From: GCA-003244245 sp050699815
GTDB lineage: Bacteria; Actinomycetota; Actinomycetes; Mycobacteriales; Pseudonocardiaceae
DNA: 25,173 nucleotides
NCBI GenBank assembly: GCA_050699815.1
Contig: JBOHFT010000052.1
Coordinates: 1-25,173, forward strand
Direction of reading: 5' to 3'
A model generated the notes under the pieces. The model saw only the letters and a program-made list of their open reading frames with translations. It ran no database searches and had not been told where the DNA came from. How positions within the stretch are numbered: position 1 is the first letter of the stretch; every line of letters begins with the position of its first letter. Shown here one piece after another: positions 1-7,062 of this stretch. Both the position numbers and the translations under genes were made by a program.

Positions 1-1209
1 GGGCAGTCGCAGTCGGAGGTGTCCGACATCATGAGGGGGCGCACGGTGCGGGATGTGACGGTGCTGGAGCGTATCGCTGATGGTCTGGGTATTCCGCGGG
101 CGTGGATGCGGCTGGCCGGTGTCGCGGAAGGCGGGGATGGCTCTTACGGTGGGGAGGGCACGGACGTCGGCCTGCCGGAGGAGGTGGTCGCGGAGATGTT
201 CCGCAGGCATCTGCTGGCGCTGGGTGCGATCACCGCGATGGGCAGTGCCGCGGTGGGTGAGCTGGCCGAGCTGCCTGGCCCGGTGCCGGTGGCGTTGCCG
301 TCGCGGCTGAGCTTCGTCGAGGTGGGGCAGGTGCGGGAGCTGACCCGGCGGCTCGGCGAGGCAGGCGGCACCAGCATCACCAGCCCGGCGGTGCTCAGTG
401 TGGCCGTGGGGGAGGCTGAGCGGCTGCTGGGTGTGGCCGGTGCTGAGCCAGTGCGGCGGGCGCTGCAGGTGGCGGTGGCTGAGCTGCATATCGAGGTCGG
501 CTGGGCGGGGTTCGACGCCGGACGTTATGACTGGGCCATGCACCACTTCGTGGCCGCGCTGGAGCTGGCCACCGCGGCCCGGGACGCTTACCTGCAGGTC
601 ACCGCCCTAAACTACGCCGGGATGGCCACGGTGGAGCACGGCCATCCCAACGATGGGCTGAAGATGATCCAGTTCAGCCTGGTCAAGACGGGCGACATCC
701 CCCGCGACGAGCAGCGCGCGGTGGTGGTCGGGGAGATCGGGAGGGCGGCTCGGGAGGCGTGCCTGCGGGCGAACGCCGCGACTGCCCTGGCTGAGCTGGG
801 TTTCCTGGACGCCGCCGACGTCGAGATAGCGGCGTCGCGGCAGCTGTGGTCGCCCACCCGCGCCGACCGTTTCGGTGATCTGGACCGTCCTGCTGCGCTG
901 CTGGCGCTGCGCCGGGGGCGGCTGGACACCGCGGAGTCGCTGGCCGTGGCGTCGGTGCGCCGCTGGGAGGGGATCAGCGAGATCGGCCGCACCCACTCCG
1001 GCATCGTGCTCGCCGCCGTCCATGTCCGGGCGGGGGAGCCTCGTGGTCTCTCGTTGGCCCACGGTGCGATCACCGCCGTGCCCAAGCTCAGTTCGATGCG
1101 GGTCCGCAAGCGGCTTGTGCTGCTGGCCGGCGAGCTGGCGGCCCGGCCCGGCGCCGACGCGAAAGACCTGGCCCGGATGGCCCACCAGGCCGCCGGAGCC
1201 CGGGCCTGA
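1..1209 (+). CDS. XRE-family regulator with TPR-like C-terminal domain, 5' end cut by the window
   Basis: The reading frame is open from the first base, so the true start lies upstream of the window; a GTG at 19 is only an internal codon. The first visible residues (about 40) match the second half of a helix-turn-helix domain: a recognition-helix-like SQSEVSDIMRG, then VLERIADGLGIPRAWMRLA. The remaining 350 residues are helical, with repeated Ala/Leu-rich pairs such as the stretch around residues 150-200 of the visible part (AGFDAGRYDWAMHHF), as in TPR-like regulators of actinobacteria. Such proteins are cytoplasmic DNA-binding regulators whose ligand is usually unknown. The gene converges on the nucleotidyltransferase fragment at 1244 with only 34 bases between stops. 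Target genes cannot be told from the window. Confidence 0.85.
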   Translation, partial: GQSQSEVSDIMRGRTVRDVTVLERIADGLGIPRAWMRLAGVAEGGDGSYGGEGTDVGLPEEVVAEMFRRHLLALGAITAMGSAAVGELAELPGPVPVALPSRLSFVEVGQVRELTRRLGEAGGTSITSPAVLSVAVGEAERLLGVAGAEPVRRALQVAVAELHIEVGWAGFDAGRYDWAMHHFVAALELATAARDAYLQVTALNYAGMATVEHGHPNDGLKMIQFSLVKTGDIPRDEQRAVVVGEIGRAAREACLRANAATALAELGFLDAADVEIAASRQLWSPTRADRFGDLDRPAALLALRRGRLDTAESLAVASVRRWEGISEIGRTHSGIVLAAVHVRAGEPRGLSLAHGAITAVPKLSSMRVRKRLVLLAGELAARPGADAKDLARMAHQAAGARA

Positions 1210-1243
1210 CTGTCGATACGGCTGCGCAGCGTGCTGACATCGA

Positions 1244-1588
1244 TTAGTCGTGCGCGCGGCCGGTCGAGTTGTTGGACCAGGGGACGACGCGGTCGCGCCA
1301 GCCGTTCGGGAGTACGGCGGTGCGGACGCTGACGCCCTGGGCGTAGCAGCCGAATGACTCGTGGAACGGGGACAGCTCGCCGATTGCCCCGTCCACGGTG
1401 TCGGCTTTCAGATCGTCAGGGTCGTCGAAGTAGGCCAGGTCGACCTCCATCGAGGTGGTCGCGGCGAGGGGCAGCTCGTCCTCGTCGTAGCTGGCGAGCA
1501 GCGACTGGCTACCGATCACCAGGATGTCGGGGTCGTCGACTATTCCGGACGCGGCTCGTAGGACGTGCGCCAGTTGTTCGCGGTTCAT
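1244..1588 (-). CDS. DUF6036-like nucleotidyltransferase, C-terminally truncated
   Basis: The 114-residue product begins MNREQLAHVLRAA and has a nucleotidyltransferase-like core: ILVIGSQSLLASY at about residues 20-32, then the acidic SMEVDLAYFDD at about 46-56, then IGELSPFHESFGCYAQGV. From memory of the family, full-length members continue after a GWRDRVVP-type motif through a conserved LEPHDL/K-rich segment of 50-80 residues. Here the frame ends nine residues after VVPWSNNSTG, so the C-terminal part is missing. The start overlaps the stop of the upstream gene (ATGA, 1585-1588), a sign of translational coupling. Family members are often found in two-gene, toxin-antitoxin-like pairs. The truncation suggests this copy is inactive, but that is inference. 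The exact family name is from recall. Confidence 0.7.
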   Translation of the reverse strand: MNREQLAHVLRAASGIVDDPDILVIGSQSLLASYDEDELPLAATTSMEVDLAYFDDPDDLKADTVDGAIGELSPFHESFGCYAQGVSVRTAVLPNGWRDRVVPWSNNSTGRAHD

Positions 1589-1875
1589 GCGCTGGGCAGC
1601 CGTTCCCGGCCGGTTCGCTCGTGTGCGGCGGTGTGTTCGTCGCGCCAGTGCTTGACGAAGGCGGCCAGCACCCGAGAGCGGGTTTCCGGTGGCAGGGCTC
1701 CGGCGAAGGGGGAGTTCTGGCGCAGTTCCAGTGCCAGTGGGCTGCGGGAGGTCAGTACCTTGGCCACCTCGTCGACGCCGCTGTCGAGCACCTGCAGCCA
1801 CTGCTGGAGCCAGTGCGCCGTCATGCCGGACCGGGCCTGCCGCCCCAGCAGGCTCATCACGTTCTGCAGCGGCAT
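1585..1875 (-). CDS. Small partner protein upstream of the DUF6036-like nucleotidyltransferase
   Basis: A 96-residue product with no signal peptide or membrane segment. It contains a WLQQWLQVLDSGVDEVAKVL segment followed by LRQNSPFAGALPPETR, a pattern I associate with the small proteins encoded just upstream of DUF6036 nucleotidyltransferases. Its stop codon overlaps the nucleotidyltransferase start by four bases, and its start lies 33 bases after the ATPase stop. The three genes therefore look like one transcription unit. A role as the antitoxin or regulator half of the pair is inference from gene order. No helix-turn-helix is evident in the visible sequence, and the start at 1875 may lack part of the usual N-terminus of this family. 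Confidence 0.6.
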   Translation of the reverse strand: MPLQNVMSLLGRQARSGMTAHWLQQWLQVLDSGVDEVAKVLTSRSPLALELRQNSPFAGALPPETRSRVLAAFVKHWRDEHTAAHERTGRERLPSA

Positions 1876-1908
1876 CGGCGGTGGACGTCGTCGCGGGCGG
1901 GTCAGCGG

Positions 1909-3240
1909 TTATGGCAACGGCGGGCTCCACAGTACTGAGATCGGAGCGGCAAGGATGCGTTCCCCGAGCGGGTAGGCGAACCGTCCGGTGTGCAGCACGA
2001 TCCCGGCGATGAATCGCTCTCCGAGTTGGTCGCGCATCCAGGTGAGGTGCCGGGCGTCGTCCCCGCGCGGACCGGCCGTCGCTTTCACCTCAAGCCCGAC
2101 GACCCGTCCGTCGGGATACTCGATGACCAGGTCGACTTCGTAGCGCCCGTCGCGCTGCCGGAGGTGGTGCAGGCGTGCTCCGCTGTCGTCGAGTTCTATC
2201 AGCGGTCGCAGCTGGGCGGCGACGAACGTGTCAAGCAGCCGACCCATGAGCCCGCCCTGGCGCAACAGCCCGGCGGCGTCGACGCCAAGTACCGCTCCCG
2301 CCAGGCCGGGGTCGATCAGGTAGCGCTTGCGGCCCTTGGCGAGCCGGCTCATCCAGTTGGTGAACCAGGCCGGGACAGCGTCGACGATTCCAAGATCCTC
2401 GAGTAGGCGCTGGTAGCGGGCTGCGGTTCGGCTGTCGACGCCCGCTGCCCTGGCGATCTCGGTGTCGGTCACGAGGCCCGCGGTGTTCGCCGCAAGCGCC
2501 TCGACGAACCGGCGCAGCCGGCGCGGATCACGCTGCTCGCCGAGCAGTTCACTGTCGCGCAGCAGTACCTGTTCGAGATAGGCGCGCAGCCACATCCGCC
2601 GGTCCGTATCGGCGAGCGAGGCCACCGACGGGTAGCCGCTCTGCATCGCGAGCTCCAGGTAGCCGAGCAGGTGAGGTGGATCGGCCGGTGCCCGAACCTC
2701 GCCGGCCCGGCCGCTGCGCAGCAGGTCGAGCGTGTGCGGCTGCGGTCCGGTGTCCACCGCGGTCAACTCGGCGACGGTCAGCGGATACATCCGCAGGTGC
2801 AGAATGCGTCCGGTGCCTGGCCACATAGCCGTCGATAACGGCGCTCGGACGCTGCCGGTGAGCAGGAACCGGGCGCGGGTAGCGTCAGCGTCGACGGCCC
2901 GTTTGACCGCCCCGAGGACGTCCGGAACTTCCTGCCATTCGTCGATCAGCACCGTGCCGGACAACGTCGATAGGGCCACGTCCGGGGCGGCGCGAACGGC
3001 CTCGGCCTCGTCGCGGCGATCGAGGCGCAGCACGGTGTCGGCATGCCGCAGGGCGGTGGTCGTCTTGCCCGTCGCCCGCGGACCTGTCAGCAGGACCGCG
3101 GGAAACGTGGTGAGAAGGCGGGGCAGGATCCGATCGACCAGCCTGGGGAGATAGCCTCCTTGTGGTGGCACGGCCTGTCCTGCTCGATGTCTGATCTGCG
3201 CACCCGATCGTACCTGATCCGCGCACGTCTCGATGCCCAC
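1909..3240 (-). CDS. AAA ATPase of the AAA_14/DUF4143 type
   Basis: The 443-residue frame holds a Walker A motif GPRATGKTT (residues 53-61), a Walker B motif TVLIDEWQE (96-104), a sensor-like FLLTGSVRAP, and a C-terminal DUF4143 domain. The C-terminal part includes YEVDLVIEYPDGRVVGLEVK, which has the spaced acidic residues and EVK of a PD-(D/E)xK nuclease-like fold. Proteins of this type are widespread and poorly understood; several lie beside toxin-antitoxin or mobile genes. The start is uncertain. The family usually begins just before the PRLVDR motif, and an AAGGAGG ribosome-binding-like sequence lies at about 3154-3160, so translation may start at GTG 3171 or further in. It probably heads the unit with the two genes at 1585 and 1244. 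Confidence 0.85.
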   Translation of the reverse strand: MGIETCADQVRSGAQIRHRAGQAVPPQGGYLPRLVDRILPRLLTTFPAVLLTGPRATGKTTTALRHADTVLRLDRRDEAEAVRAAPDVALSTLSGTVLIDEWQEVPDVLGAVKRAVDADATRARFLLTGSVRAPLSTAMWPGTGRILHLRMYPLTVAELTAVDTGPQPHTLDLLRSGRAGEVRAPADPPHLLGYLELAMQSGYPSVASLADTDRRMWLRAYLEQVLLRDSELLGEQRDPRRLRRFVEALAANTAGLVTDTEIARAAGVDSRTAARYQRLLEDLGIVDAVPAWFTNWMSRLAKGRKRYLIDPGLAGAVLGVDAAGLLRQGGLMGRLLDTFVAAQLRPLIELDDSGARLHHLRQRDGRYEVDLVIEYPDGRVVGLEVKATAGPRGDDARHLTWMRDQLGERFIAGIVLHTGRFAYPLGERILAAPISVLWSPPLP

Positions 3241-3283
3241 ATCGCGCAGTCTCCAGTGTTGCTGTTGCGCATGCCGGGAACCC

Positions 3284-3658
3284 TCATCGAGAGCGTGCGA
3301 TGAGGTGCGCCACGGCCCGCCAGCCGAGCAGGAGCAGTGCCAGGCTCGCGGCGGTGATCAGCACGAACGTCAGCGGCAATCGGTGGGTGAACGCCGCGCG
3401 GACGCCGAGACCGACGATCACGGCGCCGGCCCACACCGCCACCCCGACCGGCAGCCGTAATGGCGCGCGCCACGCCCGGACAACCATCCCTCCGAGGAGG
3501 AGCCCGACCAGGAACGGTACCGCGGTAGTCAGCACCCCGAACGCGTCCACCATCTCGCCATGCGAGCTGCGCCCCACGGCGGTGAACACCAGCACCGCGA
3601 GCACATCGGCTCCGGCGGCGAGCGTGATGGTCGTCGGGCGGACGGTCTGCGTTGTCAC
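3284..3658 (-). CDS. DUF3054 family membrane protein
   Basis: A 124-residue, very hydrophobic protein starting at GTG 3658. Four membrane segments can be seen: about residues 12-30, 40-60, 70-88 and 100-118. The order and motifs, including AAGADVLAVLVFTAVGRSSH near the N-terminus and the closing LLLLGWRAVAHLI, match the DUF3054 family of small actinobacterial integral membrane proteins. Its function is unknown. It stands alone, 43 bases upstream of the ATPase start on the same strand, so the ATPase could be co-transcribed with it. No strong ribosome-binding site is visible before the GTG. Confidence 0.85.
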   Translation of the reverse strand: MTTQTVRPTTITLAAGADVLAVLVFTAVGRSSHGEMVDAFGVLTTAVPFLVGLLLGGMVVRAWRAPLRLPVGVAVWAGAVIVGLGVRAAFTHRLPLTFVLITAASLALLLLGWRAVAHLIARSR

Positions 3659-3737
3659 GCTGGCAGCCTATGCTGGCTAGCCCCTGGCCCGGTCGGCATC
3701 GCGGCCAGCCGGACTACGCACCGCGGACACCGTCGGC

Positions 3738-3906
3738 TCAGTCGCTGTCGGGTGTCGTGTGGAACGTGAACATCCGATCGGCGTCGATGCGGGCATAGAC
3801 CGGGCCGGTCAAAGAAGATGCCGTCAACCGGTCCGACGACCGGTCGCCCATCGGCGGTGACGGTCGCCAAGGCCAGCAGGCGCGTGGCCTGACCAGGCCG
3901 AAGCAA
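3738..3906 (-). pseudogene. Remnant of a pyridoxamine 5'-phosphate oxidase-like (FMN-binding split barrel) gene
   Basis: Two pieces in different frames fit one protein. The first, LLALATVTADGRPVVGPVDG followed by IFF, resembles the first strands of PPOX-fold F420/FMN-binding proteins. The second, GPVYARIDADRMFTFHTTPD with a final SD and stop, resembles the C-terminal strands of the same fold. Only a few residues lie between them, whereas an intact member would have about 80-100 more. This indicates an internal deletion with a change of frame. No start codon with a ribosome-binding site is seen upstream. Homology is judged by eye on short segments, so the call is tentative. Confidence 0.4.
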
Positions 3907-3909
3907 CCG

Positions 3910-5283
3910 TCATCCCATTGCCGCGCGGTAGGCGGCAACTAGGGCCCGGACCGCCGAATCGACGTCCGCCGGGAGCGTCGTGCTGTTGAGGATGTCCTGG
4001 AGCGGGTCCGCCGCAGCGATGCCGGCTGGCGCGCGGTGTGGATCCTCGAACCTGAGGAAGCCTTGGTGCGCCGCATCGAGTGCTTCGTCGGTCTTCCCGG
4101 TGAACGCCAAGGCGTCCGCCAGGTCGAACCACTTCCACTGGTCCTCATCGCCTTCCTCTTCGGCGCTGTGGCTCGCGAGCTTGACCAACTTTCCGGCCCT
4201 GTCGAGCACCTCCCGCCGCTTCACCTCGTCATCGCGCGCGAGTTGGAGGTCGAGACGGACGACGTTCATCCGCGGGTAGGTGTTCCAGCGGTCGATCCTG
4301 CTCGCCTCGGCGTAGGCGTCCCGCGCCTGCCGCAGCGTGACCGTGTCGTACTGCCCCGTGCCGTCGTAGTGGATGCGAGCCTTGCGGCGGTAGATGCCAC
4401 CGAGAACGGAGTGCGCCTCGGCGTCGTTCGGTTCGACGGCGACGGCCCGGCGCACCGAGCCCACGGCGGCGTCGAGCGCACCGTGCCTGCTCTGCGCGAC
4501 ACCGAGTAGTCGCCACGCTGGACCGAACGACGGGCGGAGACGCGTCGCCTCGGTGAGGTGCCGGATAGCCTCCGGGTAGTCGCCGGTTGAGATGCCGGAC
4601 TCACCCAGGAGGAAGTGTGCCTCCGGGTGGGCCGGATTGACCGCGATCGCCTGACGCAGCAGTTCGACCCGCTCGTCGTACTCTGCGGTGCGGGCGGCCG
4701 CGACGAGGTCGTCACCGCGCTGCTGGTGCAATCGCGCGTTCTCCGTGCGCAGTTCCACGACTTCCCGGCGATCGAGGGTGATCAGTTCGGCGCTCTGGCG
4801 CACCAGGCTGTCCACGTGCTCCGGCTGCCGGATCCCCTTGGCGATCATGTCGACGATCCGCTTGCAAGCCTTCTCCAGCTTCTCGGGATCGTTGCTGTAC
4901 TCCACGGCCTTGCTGGGACTGACGTTGAAGGCGAGGTCGTCATCCAGGCTCTGGCAGGTCAGGACCGTCACGTTGTCACGGACCGCCCACCGGACGCCCA
5001 ATTCGAGATAGACGTTGGCGTTGCGGCCGGTCAGGTCGGCGATGTACACCGGAGCGCGCAGCGCCTCCCCGAACATCGACTGGTGGATGTTGCCCGGCCG
5101 GTACTCGTCCACCTCGACCCGCACCCGGTATCTGACGTCGACCGCCTCGCTCACCTCCCGAGCGACTCGCTCGTACAGGTGCTTCTTGATCTGGGCGACG
5201 TCCTTCCACTGGGCGTTCGCGCCCCGGATGGTGCCGGGCATCGCCACGAAGATGACGTTGCCATCGTCGGTGCCAGCGCTCAT
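3910..5283 (-). CDS. Nucleoside deoxyribosyltransferase/TIR-like domain fused to TPR repeats
   Basis: A 457-residue cytoplasmic protein. Residues 9-130 form an alpha/beta domain opening with NVIFVAMPG and carrying VYIADLTGRNANVYLELG (Asp83, Asn90, Glu94), the signature shared by nucleoside 2-deoxyribosyltransferase-like and TIR-like folds; the Glu is the expected catalytic residue. Residues about 165-190 are a short charged coiled coil (LRTENARLHQQRGDDL). From about 195 onward there are TPR-like helical pairs, for example HPEAHFLLGESGISTGDYPE and DAEAHSVLGGIYRR. The start at 5283 puts the conserved strand near the N-terminus; a longer frame reaches 5352 but adds only basic sequence. A sensor (TPR) plus nucleotide- or NAD-acting effector arrangement would suit a defence protein, but this is inference. 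It has no obvious partner gene. Confidence 0.8.
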   Translation of the reverse strand: MSAGTDDGNVIFVAMPGTIRGANAQWKDVAQIKKHLYERVAREVSEAVDVRYRVRVEVDEYRPGNIHQSMFGEALRAPVYIADLTGRNANVYLELGVRWAVRDNVTVLTCQSLDDDLAFNVSPSKAVEYSNDPEKLEKACKRIVDMIAKGIRQPEHVDSLVRQSAELITLDRREVVELRTENARLHQQRGDDLVAAARTAEYDERVELLRQAIAVNPAHPEAHFLLGESGISTGDYPEAIRHLTEATRLRPSFGPAWRLLGVAQSRHGALDAAVGSVRRAVAVEPNDAEAHSVLGGIYRRKARIHYDGTGQYDTVTLRQARDAYAEASRIDRWNTYPRMNVVRLDLQLARDDEVKRREVLDRAGKLVKLASHSAEEEGDEDQWKWFDLADALAFTGKTDEALDAAHQGFLRFEDPHRAPAGIAAADPLQDILNSTTLPADVDSAVRALVAAYRAAMG

Positions 5284-5352
5284 AGAGCTGCCACCAATCG
5301 CACGGATCCGCCTCCTCTGGTACCGGGGCATGGCAGGATCCCGGCTCTCCAC

Positions 5353-5764
5353 TTATCGGTGACCATCGCGTGACAAGACCAGAACGTTCCACCAAACGAC
5401 AGTCAGGTGGCTTGCTCGATGCTCCAAGACCAGCAAGCTACAACCGCAGCTGCGGCATGCAGCCAGAATATGCTCTCATGCCGCTGGCCGTGGGCGGGCG
5501 CCAGCGCAAGCCGTGCCATGTTGGCTGAGCGGGTCTATCTGAAGATCACAGCGTCGGCGCGGCCAGCGTGACATCAGCTGTGACGCGAACTCACGTACAA
5601 CGGAGCCACTGTGGCGACCAGAGCAATCAAGGTTGACACTGAAGTTGCTGGGGACACGTCGAAGGGCGCGCGCCTCCTGTCGCAGGCTTCGCGCCCGCTG
5701 GTGCCGCAGCTCGAAGCCGCGCACGACGGTGAACGGCGCCCCACGGCCGTTCCGCCACCGTCTC
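5353..5764. other. Intergenic stretch of about 410 bases with a possible antitoxin remnant
   Basis: No intact gene is convincing here. The only coding-like signal is a short plus-strand start at 5611, described separately. Longer open frames on the minus strand in this interval show no recognisable motifs and no ribosome-binding site. The promoter of the TPR gene at 5283 should lie near 5300-5400, but no clear -10/-35 pair could be picked by eye. Confidence 0.4.
5611..5658 (+). pseudogene. Possible N-terminal remnant of a ribbon-helix-helix antitoxin
   Basis: A GTG at 5611 is preceded by GGAG with a suitable gap and encodes MATRAIKVDTEVAGD. That opening is typical of VapB/ribbon-helix-helix antitoxins, in which a basic-hydrophobic beta strand (the DNA-contacting strand) is followed by a first helix starting at the VA. 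The similarity stops after about 15 residues: the frame continues with sequence unlike a helix-helix pair and runs into the opposite strand of the IS21 fragment. The match is very short, so chance cannot be excluded. Confidence 0.3.
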
Positions 5765-5902
5765 TCACAGCCAGCCGTCAACTGCAGCCGAAGGCTGTAG
5801 TTGCTCGCCCCGGTTGTCTAGCGGCCAGCGGGAATGGGCCAGCGCCCGGGTCAGGAACGCGACCTCAGCGGCCAGGTCCCGGGGGGTGGTCTTGGTTGCC
5901 AT
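5765..5902 (-). pseudogene. istB: IS21-family istB, 5' stub
   Basis: The frame starts at ATG 5902, overlapping the istA stop as TGATG, which is the normal istA-istB junction. The first 21 residues, MATKTTPRDLAAEVAFLTRA then L, match the N-terminus of actinobacterial IstB helper ATPases. The reading then departs into unrelated sequence and stops at residue 45. The AAA domain with its Walker motifs is absent, so the helper function is lost. The point of loss, near 5835, is probably a deletion or replacement boundary. Confidence 0.65.
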
Positions 5903-6440
5903 CAGGCCACCCCACCCTCGATGTCCCCGGCGCCATCAAGGCCCAGGGCGGTGTCGTAGCCGGTCAGGCGGCGGGTCTCGGCCTCGGGGGCGGCTACGGG
6001 CCGCACGAGGCTGATCCGGTCGCGGCGCAGCGCCTTGGCCGCGGCGACATGGCCGGGGCCGGGCACCGTCTGGTGCCGCGCCCACAGCCGGTTATGGCCG
6101 GCGGCGAGTGTGCCGTCGCAGAGCACCCGGACTCGGTCCAGGTCAGCGATGACCTCCACCCGGCGGCCGATCACGCTGGGATGCACCGGATAGCCGTTGG
6201 AGTCCAGGCGGATGCAGTGATCCCGCGCCAGCTGGGCCGAGCTCCGCCACCCGGTTGCCGGGGCGACGGGCGGCAAGCTCAGCATCGCGGCCCGATCGGC
6301 GGCGATCCGGTCACTGGGCGCGCATCCCAGCACCCGGCGTACCGGGTGTTCACCACCGCCAGCCACCCGGCGAGCTGGGCGCTGAAATCCGCCGGCGAGG
6401 CGAACGTCAGTACCAAGAATGTTTCTAACATGCATACTAA
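5902..6440 (-). pseudogene. istA: IS21-family istA transposase, C-terminal part with a frameshift
   Basis: Two frames together give the C-terminal third of an IstA transposase. In the first, 6345-6440, the residues read FASPADFSAQLAGWLAVVNT. In the second, from about 6340 down to 5904, the protein continues RRVLGCAPSDRIAADRAAML, LDSNGYPVHPSVIGRRVEVI and ALGLDGAGDIEGGVA, all typical of IS21 IstA. The HTH and the DDE catalytic core, which lie further N-terminal, are missing. The change of frame near 6340 and the missing 5' half show that the copy is dead. A start at 6474 that opens one of the frames is not a natural start. Confidence 0.8.
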
Positions 6441-6513
6441 GATCAACGAAGTTGAGACGGTCCTGCTCGTTCATGGCAGTATGATACTCATCAAGCAGAT
6501 GGCCCTAACTTCA

Positions 6514-7062
6514 CTACCGATCCCCCATCCTCTCCTCCACCGCCCCCAGCACCATCTCCCAGTCATACGGCCGCCCCCCCGTCCCCGGTGGCGCTGGCTC
6601 ATAGATACCGGGGCCGTACAACACAGTCACGCCCATATCCCGCAGCGCAGCCACACTGCGCTCGAACGCCGGATGCGCGGCCTGCGCACTGTTCAGGGCC
6701 GGTGCCGCTACCAGCGGCAGCCCCAAACCCACCGCCTCGGTGAGGAGCGACAGCGCCAACGTATCGGCCAGCCCATACGCCCACTTGTTGATGGTGTTGA
6801 ACGTCGCCGGACACACGAGCATGGCATCGGGTAACGGGAGTGGTTCCGTACCACTGTCCGGCTCGTATTCCGCGCGCACCGGGAACCCCGTTTGTCGCTC
6901 TAAGGCTGGCTGGTCGATGAACGCCAACCCCCGAGGGGTCGGAATCACACAGACTGTCCACCCCCGTGCCTGTGCCCGGTTGACCAGCTCGCCACTTCGC
7001 CGTGCTCGGGGGGAAGCGCACACCATGAGATAGAGCACACCACGGAGGGTCGGTTTATCCAT
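6514..7062 (-). CDS. Flavoprotein (phosphopantothenoylcysteine decarboxylase-like)
   Basis: A 182-residue protein with the homo-oligomeric flavin-containing Cys decarboxylase fold. An N-terminal strand-loop (GVLYLMVCASPRARRSGELV) is followed by LVCPATFNTINKWAYGLADT at about residues 82-101, which contains the PAT(F/A)NT flavin- and substrate-binding motif of the family, and by LPLVAAPALNSAQAAHPAF at about 115-133. Its start overlaps the stop of the upstream XRE regulator by eight bases, so the two are almost certainly co-expressed and translationally coupled. The real CoaBC enzyme has a second, synthetase domain that is absent here. This small type acts on unknown substrates in actinobacteria, and pairing with an XRE/TPR regulator suggests a specialised pathway. 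Confidence 0.85.
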   Translation of the reverse strand: MDKPTLRGVLYLMVCASPRARRSGELVNRAQARGWTVCVIPTPRGLAFIDQPALERQTGFPVRAEYEPDSGTEPLPLPDAMLVCPATFNTINKWAYGLADTLALSLLTEAVGLGLPLVAAPALNSAQAAHPAFERSVAALRDMGVTVLYGPGIYEPAPPGTGGRPYDWEMVLGAVEERMGDR

